Source of the DNA: Roseicyclus marinus
GTDB lineage: Bacteria; Pseudomonadota; Alphaproteobacteria; Rhodobacterales; Rhodobacteraceae
NCBI RefSeq assembly: GCF_030163795.1
Contig: NZ_JASJOF010000011.1
Location: 1-64,000, forward strand
Direction of reading: 5' to 3'
DNA length: 64,000 bases
The position numbers were made by a program, and so were the translations under genes. Of this stretch, positions 1 through 9,382 are shown piece by piece. Each line of letters starts with the position of its first letter. The stretch's first letter is position 1. Below the pieces are notes generated by a model. It saw nothing but the letters and a program-made list of their open reading frames with translations. It had not been told where the DNA came from and searched no databases.

Positions 1-2
1 TA

Positions 3-98
3 CTCGACCGCATCCACGATCACAAGATCAACCGGCTCGACGAGCTCCTGCCGTGGAACTGGACGCCCATTGCCGCCGCTCAGGCCGAGGCCGCCTGA
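3..98 (+). mobile_element. IS66-family transposase, C-terminal tail only
   Basis: The window opens inside an open frame that ends at a TGA at 96-98. The last residues include HKINRLDELLPWNW, which matches the C-terminal tail typical of IS66-family TnpC transposases (the small domain after the DDE core). The rest of the gene lies outside the window, so it cannot be judged intact or not. No clear IS66 terminal inverted repeat was seen between the stop and the recombinase sequence that starts about 20 bases later, so the 3' end of the element may be eroded. Confidence 0.65.
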
Positions 99-164
99 TC
101 AGCCGCGGTACCAACCGGGTGGTTACGGAACAAGGGCCGCATCATCGGCCAGAAACGCCCACTT

Positions 165-713
165 ATGCCGCGGCATGTTTGGTCCATTCGCGTCCGTCTC
201 GAGATGGCAGGCAATGCGCGCGACCTCGCGTTGTTCAACATGGCGGTCGACAGCAAGCTTCGCGGCTGCGACCTCGTCGCCCTCCGGGTCCGCGATGTCT
301 TCGCCGCCGGGCGCGTCAAGGAGCGGACCTCGATGATCCAGAGCAAGACCGGCAAGCCGGTCCGGTTCGAGATCACCGAGACCACGAGAGTTTCCCTCGA
401 ACGATGGATCGGCGACCCTGAGATGATCGGCCGAGAGTTCCTGTGGCCCAGCCGGATCCATTGCAGTTCGCACCTGTCCACGAGACAGTATGCGCGGATT
501 GTCCGGGGTTGGGTTATGTCTTTGGGCTTGGAACCGAGTGCCTACGGCACGCATTCCATGCGGCGGACCAAGGTCGCGCAGATCTACAAGAAGACGGGCA
601 ACCTGCGCGCGGTCCAGCTGCTGCTTGGGCATACGAAGATGGACAGCACGGTGCGCTACCTCGGCGTCGATATCGAGGACGCCTTGTCACTCTCGGAGGG
701 AATAGACCTGTAA
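165..713 (+). CDS. Tyrosine recombinase/integrase, probably 5'-truncated
   Basis: A 182-residue catalytic domain of a tyrosine site-specific recombinase. The motifs are in order: the first catalytic Arg region (SKLRGCDL), the HSMRR box (H-x-x-R) and the C-terminal LLGHTKMDSTVRYL box with the His and the nucleophilic Tyr. Family members have about 20-30 more residues before this ATG. The same frame upstream (about 120-164) still encodes a family-like stretch (NKGRIIGQKRPL) but has no ATG and runs back to the IS66 stop at 96-98. The gene has therefore probably lost its start to an IS66-associated rearrangement. The catalytic residues look intact. Partners and target site are unknown. Confidence 0.72.
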   Translation: MPRHVWSIRVRLEMAGNARDLALFNMAVDSKLRGCDLVALRVRDVFAAGRVKERTSMIQSKTGKPVRFEITETTRVSLERWIGDPEMIGREFLWPSRIHCSSHLSTRQYARIVRGWVMSLGLEPSAYGTHSMRRTKVAQIYKKTGNLRAVQLLLGHTKMDSTVRYLGVDIEDALSLSEGIDL

Positions 714-988
714 ACACCCCACCGACCGGGGCCCCAGGCGCCGGTCGGCCCTAAGCGGTCATTCGAATTCGTCCCCGATATGACGGTGAGTTACAGTTCC
801 GAACGTCATCCATGCGGAATTGGCTCGGTCGTGCCAAAAAGCCAATGCCCCAAGTGGAGACGGACAGTGACGACGATCAGGAGCGCAAAGATAGCACAAA
901 CAGCGCATGGTGTGGAGCAGCCCATAACCGATGCCCTAGTGCGCCAAAATCACGCTTCCGCACTATCGCAAGTCAAGAAATACCGTTT
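714..988. other. Intergenic region, no gene recognised
   Basis: About 275 bases between the recombinase and the end of the convergent diguanylate cyclase gene. Small open frames here have no recognisable protein features. No clear terminator hairpin with a T-run was found. Confidence 0.5.
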
Positions 989-1804
989 CTATTCCGCGAG
1001 AGCCACACAGTTGCGCCCTGATGCCTTTGCAGCATAGAGCGCGGAATCAGCCCTCGATAGGAGGGATTGCGCGCGCTCCCCGGGCAAATGCGTTGCAACG
1101 CCGAAACTCGCAGTGATGCTAACTTCCCCATAGCCGGGAAGCGTGATTGTGCTCTCTCGGATCGCCAACCGTATCCGCTCCGCCAAATGCTCCGCCTCAG
1201 CAGCGTTTGTGTTCGGCGCTAGGATAACGAACTCTTCCCCGCCGATTCGGGCCAGCACATCAAACGCCCGGACAATTTCTGTCAATCGCGCAGCGGTCAC
1301 AATCAAAACACGGTCACCGGCCGCGTGGCCAAAACGATCATTGATGGATTTGAAGTGGTCTAGATCGACTATAATTAGCGAAAGCGGTGCGCCCGTGCGG
1401 TCGAACCGGGCCTCTTCTTCCGCTAGACGATCATTGAAAAACCTGCGGTTATGTATGCCGGTAAGAGGGTCGATGATAACATCGCGCTCCAGCTCGGCGA
1501 GACGCGCAACATCACTGACAGTCTGCGCAGACAGAAAAGCAACGGATAACACAAACAACGAGCCCAGAACCATTATCGAGCTGATCACGGCGAGTAAGAT
1601 GGGGTCAGCAGATCTCGGTAGTGCGGCAATTAGGAAAGCATAGCCTGCGATAAAGCCGATGATCATAAGGCCAAGGAACGACCATGAAATGCGGAGGGAT
1701 CGCGATCGTGTGAGCCTTAACAGTCTGACTACTGGCAAAAGTCCTAGTAGCAGGAAGCCCATTCCAAGTAGGAGCGCCAAACTCGTGAAGTCTATGGCAA
1801 TCAT
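989..1804 (-). CDS. Membrane-anchored diguanylate cyclase (GGDEF)
   Basis: This 271-residue protein should make c-di-GMP from two GTP at the inner membrane. Three hydrophobic segments (about residues 5-28, 40-62 and 68-92) precede a GGDEF domain at about 105-265. The active-site loop is GGEEF at 188-192, an accepted functional variant. An RxxD inhibitory site (RAFD, 179-182) lies exactly five residues upstream, so product feedback is expected. The membrane part resembles no ligand-binding domain I can name. The gene is transcribed away from the next GGDEF-EAL gene, with 420 bases between them. Confidence 0.88.
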   Translation of the reverse strand: MIAIDFTSLALLLGMGFLLLGLLPVVRLLRLTRSRSLRISWSFLGLMIIGFIAGYAFLIAALPRSADPILLAVISSIMVLGSLFVLSVAFLSAQTVSDVARLAELERDVIIDPLTGIHNRRFFNDRLAEEEARFDRTGAPLSLIIVDLDHFKSINDRFGHAAGDRVLIVTAARLTEIVRAFDVLARIGGEEFVILAPNTNAAEAEHLAERIRLAIRESTITLPGYGEVSITASFGVATHLPGERAQSLLSRADSALYAAKASGRNCVALAE

Positions 1805-2226
1805 TTTTTCTCACCTTAGATCGCTATAGTTTTGACCTTGGCTCCAGAGCTCGAAATCAGCTCACACAACTTCTTCGTCTTTACGACTTTCCGTGAAATA
1901 GTGATCAATATGGGATGTATACTAACTCGCAAGGCTTCGATTCTAGGACGCATGCGGGTGTTCCCTGTTATGACCGCATGGATTCAAGGTTTCTTGGGGC
2001 AGGCAACTCCTGCTATTCTCGCCCGATAGCTTCAATGCGGATGTTCGCGGTTGCTACCAACGGGCCCGAGTAATCATATCGCGGCTCGGTGCGTCATTCT
2101 ACCTTAGTCCCGATAACTTAGGCGACAGCGCCCCATTACCCCCAAACTAACTATTGCGCTGCAGCCCCAATGGCGTTCTTCCGAGCTTATTGTGGTAGTG
2201 AGCTGTTGCCCAGTGAACTTCCGACA
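1805..2226. other. Intergenic region between two c-di-GMP genes
   Basis: About 420 bases, AT-richer than most of the window. It should contain the promoter of the leftward diguanylate cyclase and the 3' end of the upstream GGDEF-EAL transcript. Open frames here have no convincing ribosome site or family resemblance. I could not place a promoter with confidence. Confidence 0.4.
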
Positions 2227-4596
2227 TCACAACAGCGCCGATGCAACCTTTAGCCGATGCTGACTTATCCACTCCTTCAGTTCTTCTTCAGAGAGGGCTG
2301 GGGCGAACAAGAATCCTTGGAGCGCATCGCAGCCCAGGCTGGCCAGAATTTCCGCCTGCGCTTGAACCTCGACACCCTCGGCTGTCATCGGGATGTTCAG
2401 CCTCTGGCACATTTCCGCAATGGTCTCTACCAGAGGGTTGGTAGTCACTCCGGAGCTAGCAAGAGAAGCCACAAGTCGACGATCTAGCTTGATTCGATCC
2501 GGTCGCATTTTGAGCAAGGTCGTTAGGGAGGCGTTGCCACTTCCGAAATCGTCAAGCTCGATGGTTATTCCAGAAGCCCTGATCTTTTCTACAATTGGTT
2601 CTAGCTGCGCGTAGTTCTGGCTGTAATCGACGGTTTCGAGAAGTTCGACGGCGATGTCGCAGGACCACGGTCGGAACTTGTCTACCACCTCTAGGACCCG
2701 CACGACCTCAGGCTCGCTCAGGCGCGCATTGAGCGATAGTTTCGGGACGTGTAGCCCATCTGCCTTCAAGCGCTGAACCATCAAAATGGACTCTCGCGCT
2801 ACAAGTTCCTCAACATCAGTGAGAAGACCGAACTCCTGCGCTAAGGGAATAAAAGTATTCGGAGGGATCCAACCTTCCGTCGGATGATGCCAACGGGCTA
2901 ATACCTCGACGCCGACAAAGGCATGATCAAGTGCGCTCACCTGAGGCTGGAAATGGGGCCTGATCTGACTTGATGCGATCGCGTCGACCAACTCGTCAGC
3001 CATCCACTTCCTTGTCTCAGCCAGCGCCCGCATCTCTGGCGTGAATAGGTGGTATTGACCACGGCCTGACTGTTTTGCCTTCCGCAAGGCTATATCGGCA
3101 TTCTCGATAAGGCTGACGCAGCCGCGATCGTCTGACATGGACAAGCCTAGGCTCGCCCCGAAGTGGATCTCCTGCTCCTCATAAAGAAGTGGCTTCTCGC
3201 ATGCGGAAATGATGGCCCGCGCCGTGGCCTCTGCAGTCCCGTCGCCTGGTTGGGCTGATAGGACCATTACGAACTCATCACTTCCAATACGCGAAACATA
3301 AGCGCCGTCTGGCGCGATCTCGGACAAGAGTTTAGCGACGTGAACAAGAAGACGATCACCACCCTTGTGCCCGAACAGGTCGTTGACAGTAGTAAAATGG
3401 TCAAGATCAATAAGAAGAGCCCAGATTTCCATGCCCGCGTCGATGCGATTGAAAAACTCTTCGATCGCCGCATCGAGCCCGCGCCTGTTACCAAGGCCTG
3501 TCAGTTCATCAGTGCGTGACATCAGGTCCGAAAGCTCTTTGGCGGTAATGAGCTGCTGTGTCTTTTCTTTGAGATCGGCGGCCTGCTCCTCGAGTTGGCG
3601 TTGCTGGCGCTTCAGGAGCGTAATGTTGGTCCGAAATCCAACTGTTTCGCCGTCGGTGGTCCTCACCTCATGAACCTGTACAAATTCATCGTCCGCAAGG
3701 CGCTGCTCGATAGGACCGGTCGGATTGCGATGCATACGTAGGCGCTCTTCGAGCCACTCTTCCTCACGACCAACTGCATCGAGATACTGGCCGCTCTTCA
3801 AGCCAAACTTGATAATATCCTCGAACTTCATTCCCTTCTGGATCATGTCAGCAGAGCGCGCGTAAACTTCCTTGTAGCGCGAATTCCATACCAACAGCCG
3901 ATCTTCTTGATCGTAAATCGCGAATGCTTCTGGCAGGGACTCAATTGCACTCAGAAGTATTTTTCTACTTTGATTATACCGCAAGACTAGGATTAATGCG
4001 CTGCCAAGTAGAACAGCCCCAAGCACATTTTGGAGTAGAATTGAGGGAAATACCAGTTTTATAACTTCCCATGATGCAAACATGGGTTGGTCCATAAAAA
4101 AGGAAGGAATCACGCAAATACTTGATATGAGGGATGCGAGCGCAATTTTAGGGATTAAGTAAGGCGAAGCGCTATACAAACTGATACGCAGTGCCTTTCC
4201 CAATAGAATGCCGGTGAGCGCATAAACGCCTAAGCTTAAGGTTCCGCCAATAACAAAGGGGCCGCCCGCAAGGTAGCGGGCGATGCCGCCAATCAGTGCA
4301 GTCAAGATCGCTGCAACGGGCCCACCTACGATTCCCGAAAGAAGCGCGGGCGCGGCCCTTGCATCTAAGATCGAGCCACTATCTGCATGGTATGCTGTAG
4401 CAATCAAAACGGCGCTCGTGAGGCCGAAGACCAGTCCCAACAAAAGCCTGTCCAGGAGGCGATGACCTTGCGCTGCCGAAGCGAGATGTCTAATGCCGCC
4501 CTCGAGCCCTTTGTTGATAACAACGGTTACAAGGAGCGTGCATAGAGAAAGAATGCCGATGCTCTGTAAGAGGCCGAAGGAGTACTGGAGTTCCAT
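2227..4596 (-). CDS. LYT-5TM / PAS / GGDEF / EAL c-di-GMP protein
   Basis: A 789-residue bifunctional c-di-GMP protein. An N-terminal membrane domain of the 5TM-5TMR_LYT (LytS) type covers about residues 1-200, followed by PAS (about 210-330), a short coiled coil, GGDEF (about 360-520) and EAL (about 535-780). The GGDEF loop is GSDEF with no RxxD inhibitory site, so cyclase activity is doubtful. The EAL domain keeps its catalytic set: EVL in place of EAL, ELLE, DDFGSG, IKLDR and AEGVE. Phosphodiesterase activity is therefore the better guess. I use the ATG at 4596 because it has an AGGAAG ribosome site and lines up with the start of the paralogue at 28761-31127; an in-frame ATG lies 93 bases upstream. 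Base composition is more AT-rich than the paralogue. Confidence 0.87.
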   Translation of the reverse strand: MELQYSFGLLQSIGILSLCTLLVTVVINKGLEGGIRHLASAAQGHRLLDRLLLGLVFGLTSAVLIATAYHADSGSILDARAAPALLSGIVGGPVAAILTALIGGIARYLAGGPFVIGGTLSLGVYALTGILLGKALRISLYSASPYLIPKIALASLISSICVIPSFFMDQPMFASWEVIKLVFPSILLQNVLGAVLLGSALILVLRYNQSRKILLSAIESLPEAFAIYDQEDRLLVWNSRYKEVYARSADMIQKGMKFEDIIKFGLKSGQYLDAVGREEEWLEERLRMHRNPTGPIEQRLADDEFVQVHEVRTTDGETVGFRTNITLLKRQQRQLEEQAADLKEKTQQLITAKELSDLMSRTDELTGLGNRRGLDAAIEEFFNRIDAGMEIWALLIDLDHFTTVNDLFGHKGGDRLLVHVAKLLSEIAPDGAYVSRIGSDEFVMVLSAQPGDGTAEATARAIISACEKPLLYEEQEIHFGASLGLSMSDDRGCVSLIENADIALRKAKQSGRGQYHLFTPEMRALAETRKWMADELVDAIASSQIRPHFQPQVSALDHAFVGVEVLARWHHPTEGWIPPNTFIPLAQEFGLLTDVEELVARESILMVQRLKADGLHVPKLSLNARLSEPEVVRVLEVVDKFRPWSCDIAVELLETVDYSQNYAQLEPIVEKIRASGITIELDDFGSGNASLTTLLKMRPDRIKLDRRLVASLASSGVTTNPLVETIAEMCQRLNIPMTAEGVEVQAQAEILASLGCDALQGFLFAPALSEEELKEWISQHRLKVASALL

Positions 4597-4787
4597 GGAG
4601 CTTCCTAAAGGCAAAGAGCTGGGAGCTAAAAAAGCGATGGGTGATATTGCGGAACAATAGAGCCAGAATATCACTCCTAAAATCAACAAAAATCCTTATT
4701 TTAACAACAGATACTTCCACTCAGTTAAGGTGCCTCTAGACTTGTGGACGCTTTGCCCCTTTCTTGACGCCGGGGAGGAGAGTTTCA

Positions 4788-5165
4788 GTGTTCAAGAGAG
4801 GCTTGACCGTTCGCGCCCTTGGCGAAATCGCTATCGGGTGCATTGATCACAGCGCGATGGTCTCGTTCTATAGAGACGTGGTCGGCTTGGAGCCGATGCG
4901 GGACCCGCAGGACGCGCCTATTGTGTTCTTCCGCATTGCTGACGGTTTCGAAGACCATACGACGGTACTAGCGTTGTTCCGTCACGAAATTGAGGGCGCG
5001 GGGCAGACTCGAGCTGGCGACCGACCGCCAGTGAGCGGTCCGGGACCCTCGCCGCATCACATCGCCCTGAGCCTGCCATGGGCGGAACAGGAGGCGGTCA
5101 TCGCCTGGTACAAAAGACTCGGGCAGGAATACCATGCTCTGCCCCCTGAGAACTGGACCGCCTGA
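4788..5165 (+). CDS. VOC (glyoxalase/bleomycin-resistance fold) protein, possibly truncated
   Basis: About 125 residues. The first half matches the vicinal-oxygen-chelate fold: the opening strand GEIAIGCIDHSAMVSFYRDVVGLEP is characteristic, with a metal-ligand-type His later in the SPHHIALSLP strand. I chose the GTG at 4788 because a GGGGAGGAG ribosome site sits just upstream. The protein stops before the final strand that usually carries the last metal ligand (the DPDGN-type end), so it may be truncated. No substrate can be inferred. It lies alone between the GGDEF-EAL gene and the decayed nuclease cassette. Confidence 0.6.
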   Translation: MFKRGLTVRALGEIAIGCIDHSAMVSFYRDVVGLEPMRDPQDAPIVFFRIADGFEDHTTVLALFRHEIEGAGQTRAGDRPPVSGPGPSPHHIALSLPWAEQEAVIAWYKRLGQEYHALPPENWTA

Positions 5166-5348
5166 AGGCAAAGACAGTGGTGCCGAACGTCTGCTTTCCG
5201 CCCCCTGCGGACAACAATACTGTCGCAAAAGACAACCGCGGCAGATCGGTCATTCCGACCGTCCAAGCGAACTTGACCCAAGTCGTTCCTGAAATGTTCT
5301 TTTTGTCCACGCATTTATGTCTCCCGCACCCCTTATTCACGTCAGAAA
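5166..5348. other. Intergenic region upstream of the nuclease cassette
   Basis: No gene recognised. The region is bounded on the right by the predicted promoter of the SbcD-like gene. Confidence 0.4.
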
Positions 5349-5377
5349 TTGACACCCACAGGGTGCAGATGTCTGAT
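5349..5377 (+). promoter_or_regulatory. Candidate sigma70-type promoter for the SbcD/SMC cassette
   Basis: TTGACA at 5349-5354 is followed, after a 17-base spacer, by TCTGAT at 5372-5377 (four of six matches to the -10 consensus). The ATG of the nuclease gene is about 50 bases downstream. This is prediction from sequence only; alphaproteobacterial -10 elements vary widely. Confidence 0.33.
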
Positions 5378-5430
5378 ACGTCCGATCGCTGTTCGTGTTC
5401 GGGGCGCGCAGTGGGTAGAAGGATTGCATT

Positions 5431-6561
5431 ATGACTTTTCGCTTCATCCATTCGAGCGACCTGCATCTCGGTCGCCGTTTCCTGAGCCTCCCGGAGCCTC
5501 CGGACGGCAACCTGCGCGGTCGGCTCATGGAGGCGCGGTTCGACCAGATCCGGCGCCTTGCGGCGGTGGCGCGGGATTAGGGGGCCCGGCATGTGCTTCT
5601 GGCCGGCGACACGTTCGACTCCGCCACGCCCTCACCGCAGGTGCTGCGTCAGGCGCTTGCCGCGATGCGCGACGAGACCGATGTCATCTGGTGGCTGCTG
5701 CCCGGCAATCACGACAACATGCGCAATGCCGAACCCGTCTGGGAGACAATCCGCGCCGATGCTCCCGGCAATGTCCATGCCTTGCTTGACACCGCCCCGG
5801 TCGAGCTTGAAGCCGGAGTCAGCCTCTTGCCCTGCCCCGTTCCCGTTCGGTCCGCCGGGCGCGATCTTACCGAGGGGTTGCCGCAGGTCGAGACGCCCGA
5901 GGATGCGCTGCGCATCGGCCTCGCCCATGGCGGTGTCGTGGATTTTTCCGAGAGCGGCGAGCGCATCCCGCCCGACCGCGACAGCACGGCGGGGCTCGAT
6001 TATCTGGCGCTTGGCGACTGGCACGGGCGGCTGAAGGTCTCGGCGCGCACGCATTACGCGGGCACGCCCGAGCAGGACCAGTTCAAGCATGATGCAAGGG
6101 GCGCATGCCTTGCGGTGGCCATCCCGGGACGGAACGGGGAACCCGAGGTGCGGGAGATCGAGACCGGCAGCTTCCTGTGGCGCGATCTGGGCCTCATGCT
6201 GCACGAGGGCGAGGATGCGGCGGCCGCGCTCGAGGCGCTGCTGCCCGCCTCGGATCGGCGCAACACGCTCATTCGGATCAAGGCGGAGGGCTGGGCCTCG
6301 CTCGCCGAACATGCGGCGCTTCGGGGCACGGTCGCACGCCACGCCCCCGAATTCGCCCATCTCGACCTGCAAGCGGACAGGCTGGGAACCTTGCACAGCA
6401 TCGCCGACCTTGACGAGATCGACCATGCCGGCGCGATGCGGCTCGCGGCACAACAGCTCATGATGGAAGCCGGAGACCCGGCAATCCGCGAGGAGGACCG
6501 CGCGATCGCGGCTGCCGCGCTAAACCGCCTCTACGCGTATGCGAAGGAGGCCTCGAAATGA
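5431..6561 (+). pseudogene. SbcD/Mre11-like DNA repair exonuclease, interrupted by an in-frame TAG
   Basis: A metallophosphoesterase nuclease of the SbcD/Mre11 type, expected to cut DNA ends together with the SMC-like ATPase encoded next. Motifs run in order: SDLHLG (motif I), LLAGDTFD (motif II), LPGNHDN (motif III), LAHGG and GDWHG. The ATG at 5431 has an AAGGA ribosome site. A TAG codon at 5578-5580 interrupts the frame between motifs I and II. Both sides are clearly the same gene in the same frame, and CAG (Gln) would be a one-base ancestor. Translation could restart at an ATG further in, but the product would lack the first metal ligands. The stop overlaps the ATPase start (ATGA). Confidence 0.82.
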
Positions 6562-9169
6562 AGCTGCGCTCAATAACGCTCGAGAATGTCCGGCGGTTCA
6601 TCGACCCGGTCCGCATCGATGGTATCTCCGATGGGGTCAACGTTCTGAGCGCTCCCAACGAGTTCGGAAAGTCGACCGTCTTCGATGCGCTCCGCGCTCT
6701 CTTCTTCGTCACGCATGGCTCGACGAAGAAGGATATCAAACACCTGCGGCCCCATGCCGGAGGCTCTCCGAAGGTCTCCGTCGAGGTGGAAACCGCCGAA
6801 GGGCGCTTCGTGATCTCCAAGACCTGGTTCGGAAAATCCGAAGCGAAGGTCACTCGCGGAGACGTTTTGATCGCACAGGCTGACGAGGCCGAAGCCTGGA
6901 TCTCGCGACTTCTTGGCGGCGGGGATGGTGGCCCCTCCGGCCTTCTCTGGGTGCGACAAGGTCTCGTCGGCCTGTCCGACGGAGAGAAGAATGAACAGAC
7001 GGCTGCTCTGGAAGCGCGCCGGGATCTTCTGTCTTCGGTGACAGGCGAGGTCGAGGCCATGACTGGCGGTCGCCGGATGGATGCCGCGCTGGCCCGCTGC
7101 CGCGAGGAAATCTTGGTCTATGCAACCGCGACGGGGCGCCAGAGGGCCGGAGGGCCATCGGCTGCCGCCCTGCTTGAGGTCGAGACCCTGACACGGGATC
7201 GGGATGGCCTTGTCAAGCAGGTCACGGACCTGCAATCTGCGCTCGACGAGCGCAACCGGAACCGGCGGGAGTTGGCCGAACTGGAAGCACCGGATGCCGT
7301 CGCAGATCGCAAGGCGCGGCTCGAAGCGGCAAAGGTCGCCTTCCAAGCAGCCGAGACCCATGCAGGCAAGGTCCAAGCCGCCGAGCAGGCTGTCCAGACA
7401 GCCACGCTGATCGCCGGCCGAGCGAGACAGGAGCTTCAGACGTTCCGAGAGGTCGTCAAAGCCAGATCGGAAGCACAAACGGCGGATAAGGAGGCCCGTG
7501 CCCAGCTCGAAAAGACTGCCGTAACACTTGCCGAGGCTGAGAAGAACCTTGCAGACGCGAAAAACGCTCATGACGCGGCTGAGCAAGAGCGCCGGCAGGC
7601 AGATGCTCTTTTGCGCCGTGTGCAAGCGAAGAGCGCACGTGACCGCCGCGCGGAACTCGAAGAGCGTCTCGAGAAAGCCCAGTCTACCCGTGGCAAGGTT
7701 GAAGCTGCCAAGGCCGGATCCTCGATCGGGCCCGATGAGAAAGACATGGAACGGCTACGCGGTCTTGATTCCGCGTTAGCGACCGCGCGCGCCCTCAGGG
7801 ACAGCACAGCGACCAGGGTGACCGTGCGCTACGCCTCTGGCCGTGACGGAAGCGTGGTTCACGCAGGGAAGGTGCTCGCCGACGGCAAGGCACTGACGAT
7901 CCACTCTGACACGGTGCTGTCGCTCGACGGCCTTGGCGAACTGACGGTGCATCCAGGCGCAGGGCCGGAGGGCATTGGGGATGTCTCCCAGGCCGAGGCG
8001 GATCTTGCCGAGGCTCTCAAGGAGCTTGGGGTCTCGTCCCTAGAAGAAGCCGCACGCGCTCACCATGCGCGTCAGCATGCAAACCCCCGCTGGCTAAGCT
8101 GGAAGCCGAGTTCATGGCTCATGCCCCGAAGGGCATCGCAGATCTGCAGAAGCAACTCGCCGGCTTGCCCCAGCCGGCGGAAGAGAAGGAGGTCGAAGAC
8201 TTGCCACCCTTGGAAGAGGCAGAGGCAGAGGCAGCTCTCGACACCAAGAGCGGCATCGTCGCAGAGCTTCGCGCCCAAATGGAGGTGGCGCGGGACTTGA
8301 GGGATGAAGCACGCACCAAGCACACAACGGCTCTCGTTCGCCAAGAGGGGGCCGCAAGGGAATTGATCTCGGCCATCGAAGCGATGGACGGCATGCCCCA
8401 GACAGATGAGGCCGAACTGGCATCGCAATTCGCCGCAGCAGACGAAAAGCGTGGCCAGGCCGAAACTGACCTGAAAGACGCACAGTCGGCCGCGCCGGAC
8501 ATCGCTGCTGCGAAAGCTGCGCTGACCCGCGCCCAGTCGATCGAGGATGCGGCTCGGAACCGGATCGGCGAGCTGCGACCGGCCATCGCGGCGCTGAACG
8601 AACGCATCCGCAACGCCGCCGGCGATGCGGTCGAGGAGCGGCTGCAGGAAACTGCGGACAAGCTCGAGGCGGCCGAGGCGCGGCTGGCCCGGATTGCACG
8701 CGAGGTGAAGGTCCTCGAGCGCCTGCAAGCCGCCCTCGAGGGGGCACGCCTCGAAGCCCGCGACCGTTACTTCGAACCTGTCGCCGGCGAGCTGCGCCCG
8801 CTTTTGCACCTGCTCTGGCCCGATGCCGAGCTGAATTGGGCCGACGACACCCTGCTGCCGCAATCGCTGATCCGAAATGGCCAGGAGGAGACGGTCGACA
8901 TCCTGTCGGGCGGCACGCAGGAACAGATCGCGCTTCTGGTGCGGCTGGCCTTCGCGCGGCTCTTGTCGAAGGACGGACGCCACGCCCCGGTCATCCTCGA
9001 CGATGCGCTGGTCTTTACCGATGACGACCGGATCGAGCGGATGTTCGATGCCCTGCACCGGCAGGCGGGCGATCTGCAGATCATCGTCCTGAGCTGCCGC
9101 CAACGCGCCTTCCGCGATCTCGGGGGCAAGGCGCTGAGCATCGCGTCGGCGGCGACCCATGAAGCTTGA
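6558..9169 (+). pseudogene. SMC/SbcC-like ATPase, frameshifted in a poly-C run
   Basis: A Rad50/SbcC-like ABC ATPase of about 870 residues when repaired. The N-terminus carries a Walker A variant APNEFGKST (residues 32-40; the usual first Gly is Ala). Long Ala/Glu/Arg-rich coiled coils follow. The C-terminus has the ABC signature (LSGGTQEQ) and Walker B (VILDDALVF). The first frame drifts into nonsense after about 8083 and the second frame becomes coding from the same point. The change sits at five Cs (8084-8088), and six Cs would join the halves perfectly. It may be a true mutation or a base-calling error. The gene overlaps the nuclease upstream by 4 bases and the RecB-like stub downstream by 11. 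Confidence 0.82.
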
Positions 9170-9332
9170 CCGCGGCCAGATACGCCTCTCGGTGTCGGAC
9201 CTCATGCGCTTTGCGTCCTGTGCCCATGCCACGCGGCTCGACCTCAAGCGCCTGAACGCACACGCACCCGACAAACACCTACCGCATCGCATCACGGAGG
9301 CGGCGGCACACAAGAATGCCGCGGTCTTATGA
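9159..9332 (+). pseudogene. N-terminal stub of a RecB-like (TM0106-type) nuclease
   Basis: A 57-codon reading frame starts inside the end of the ATPase gene, as expected for translational coupling. Its first 35 residues (including LSVSDLMRFASCAHATRLDL) resemble the start of TM0106-type RecB-like nucleases, where a Cys followed by a His-containing helix opens the PD-(D/E)XK domain. After that the similarity stops and the frame soon terminates. The gene has lost its body, probably by deletion before the ZorA-like fragment. The call rests on a short segment. An alternative is another PD-(D/E)XK or Cas4-like N-terminus. Confidence 0.5.
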
Positions 9333-9382
9333 GGTAGGCATCCAACTCCAAATTCGACATGCTCAAGTGAGGTAAGCAGAAC

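Noticed and set aside
1832-2029. A 65-codon plus-strand frame between the two left c-di-GMP genes
   Set aside because: No ribosome site and no protein-like pattern; it lies in the expected promoter region of the leftward gene.
5632-6453. Minus-strand frame of 273 codons opposite the SbcD-like gene
   Set aside because: Shadow of the metallophosphoesterase reading frame.
8072-9313. A 413-codon minus-strand frame opposite the SMC-like ATPase
   Set aside because: It covers the ATPase C-terminus and the RecB-like stub in antisense and is Arg/Leu-rich without motifs.
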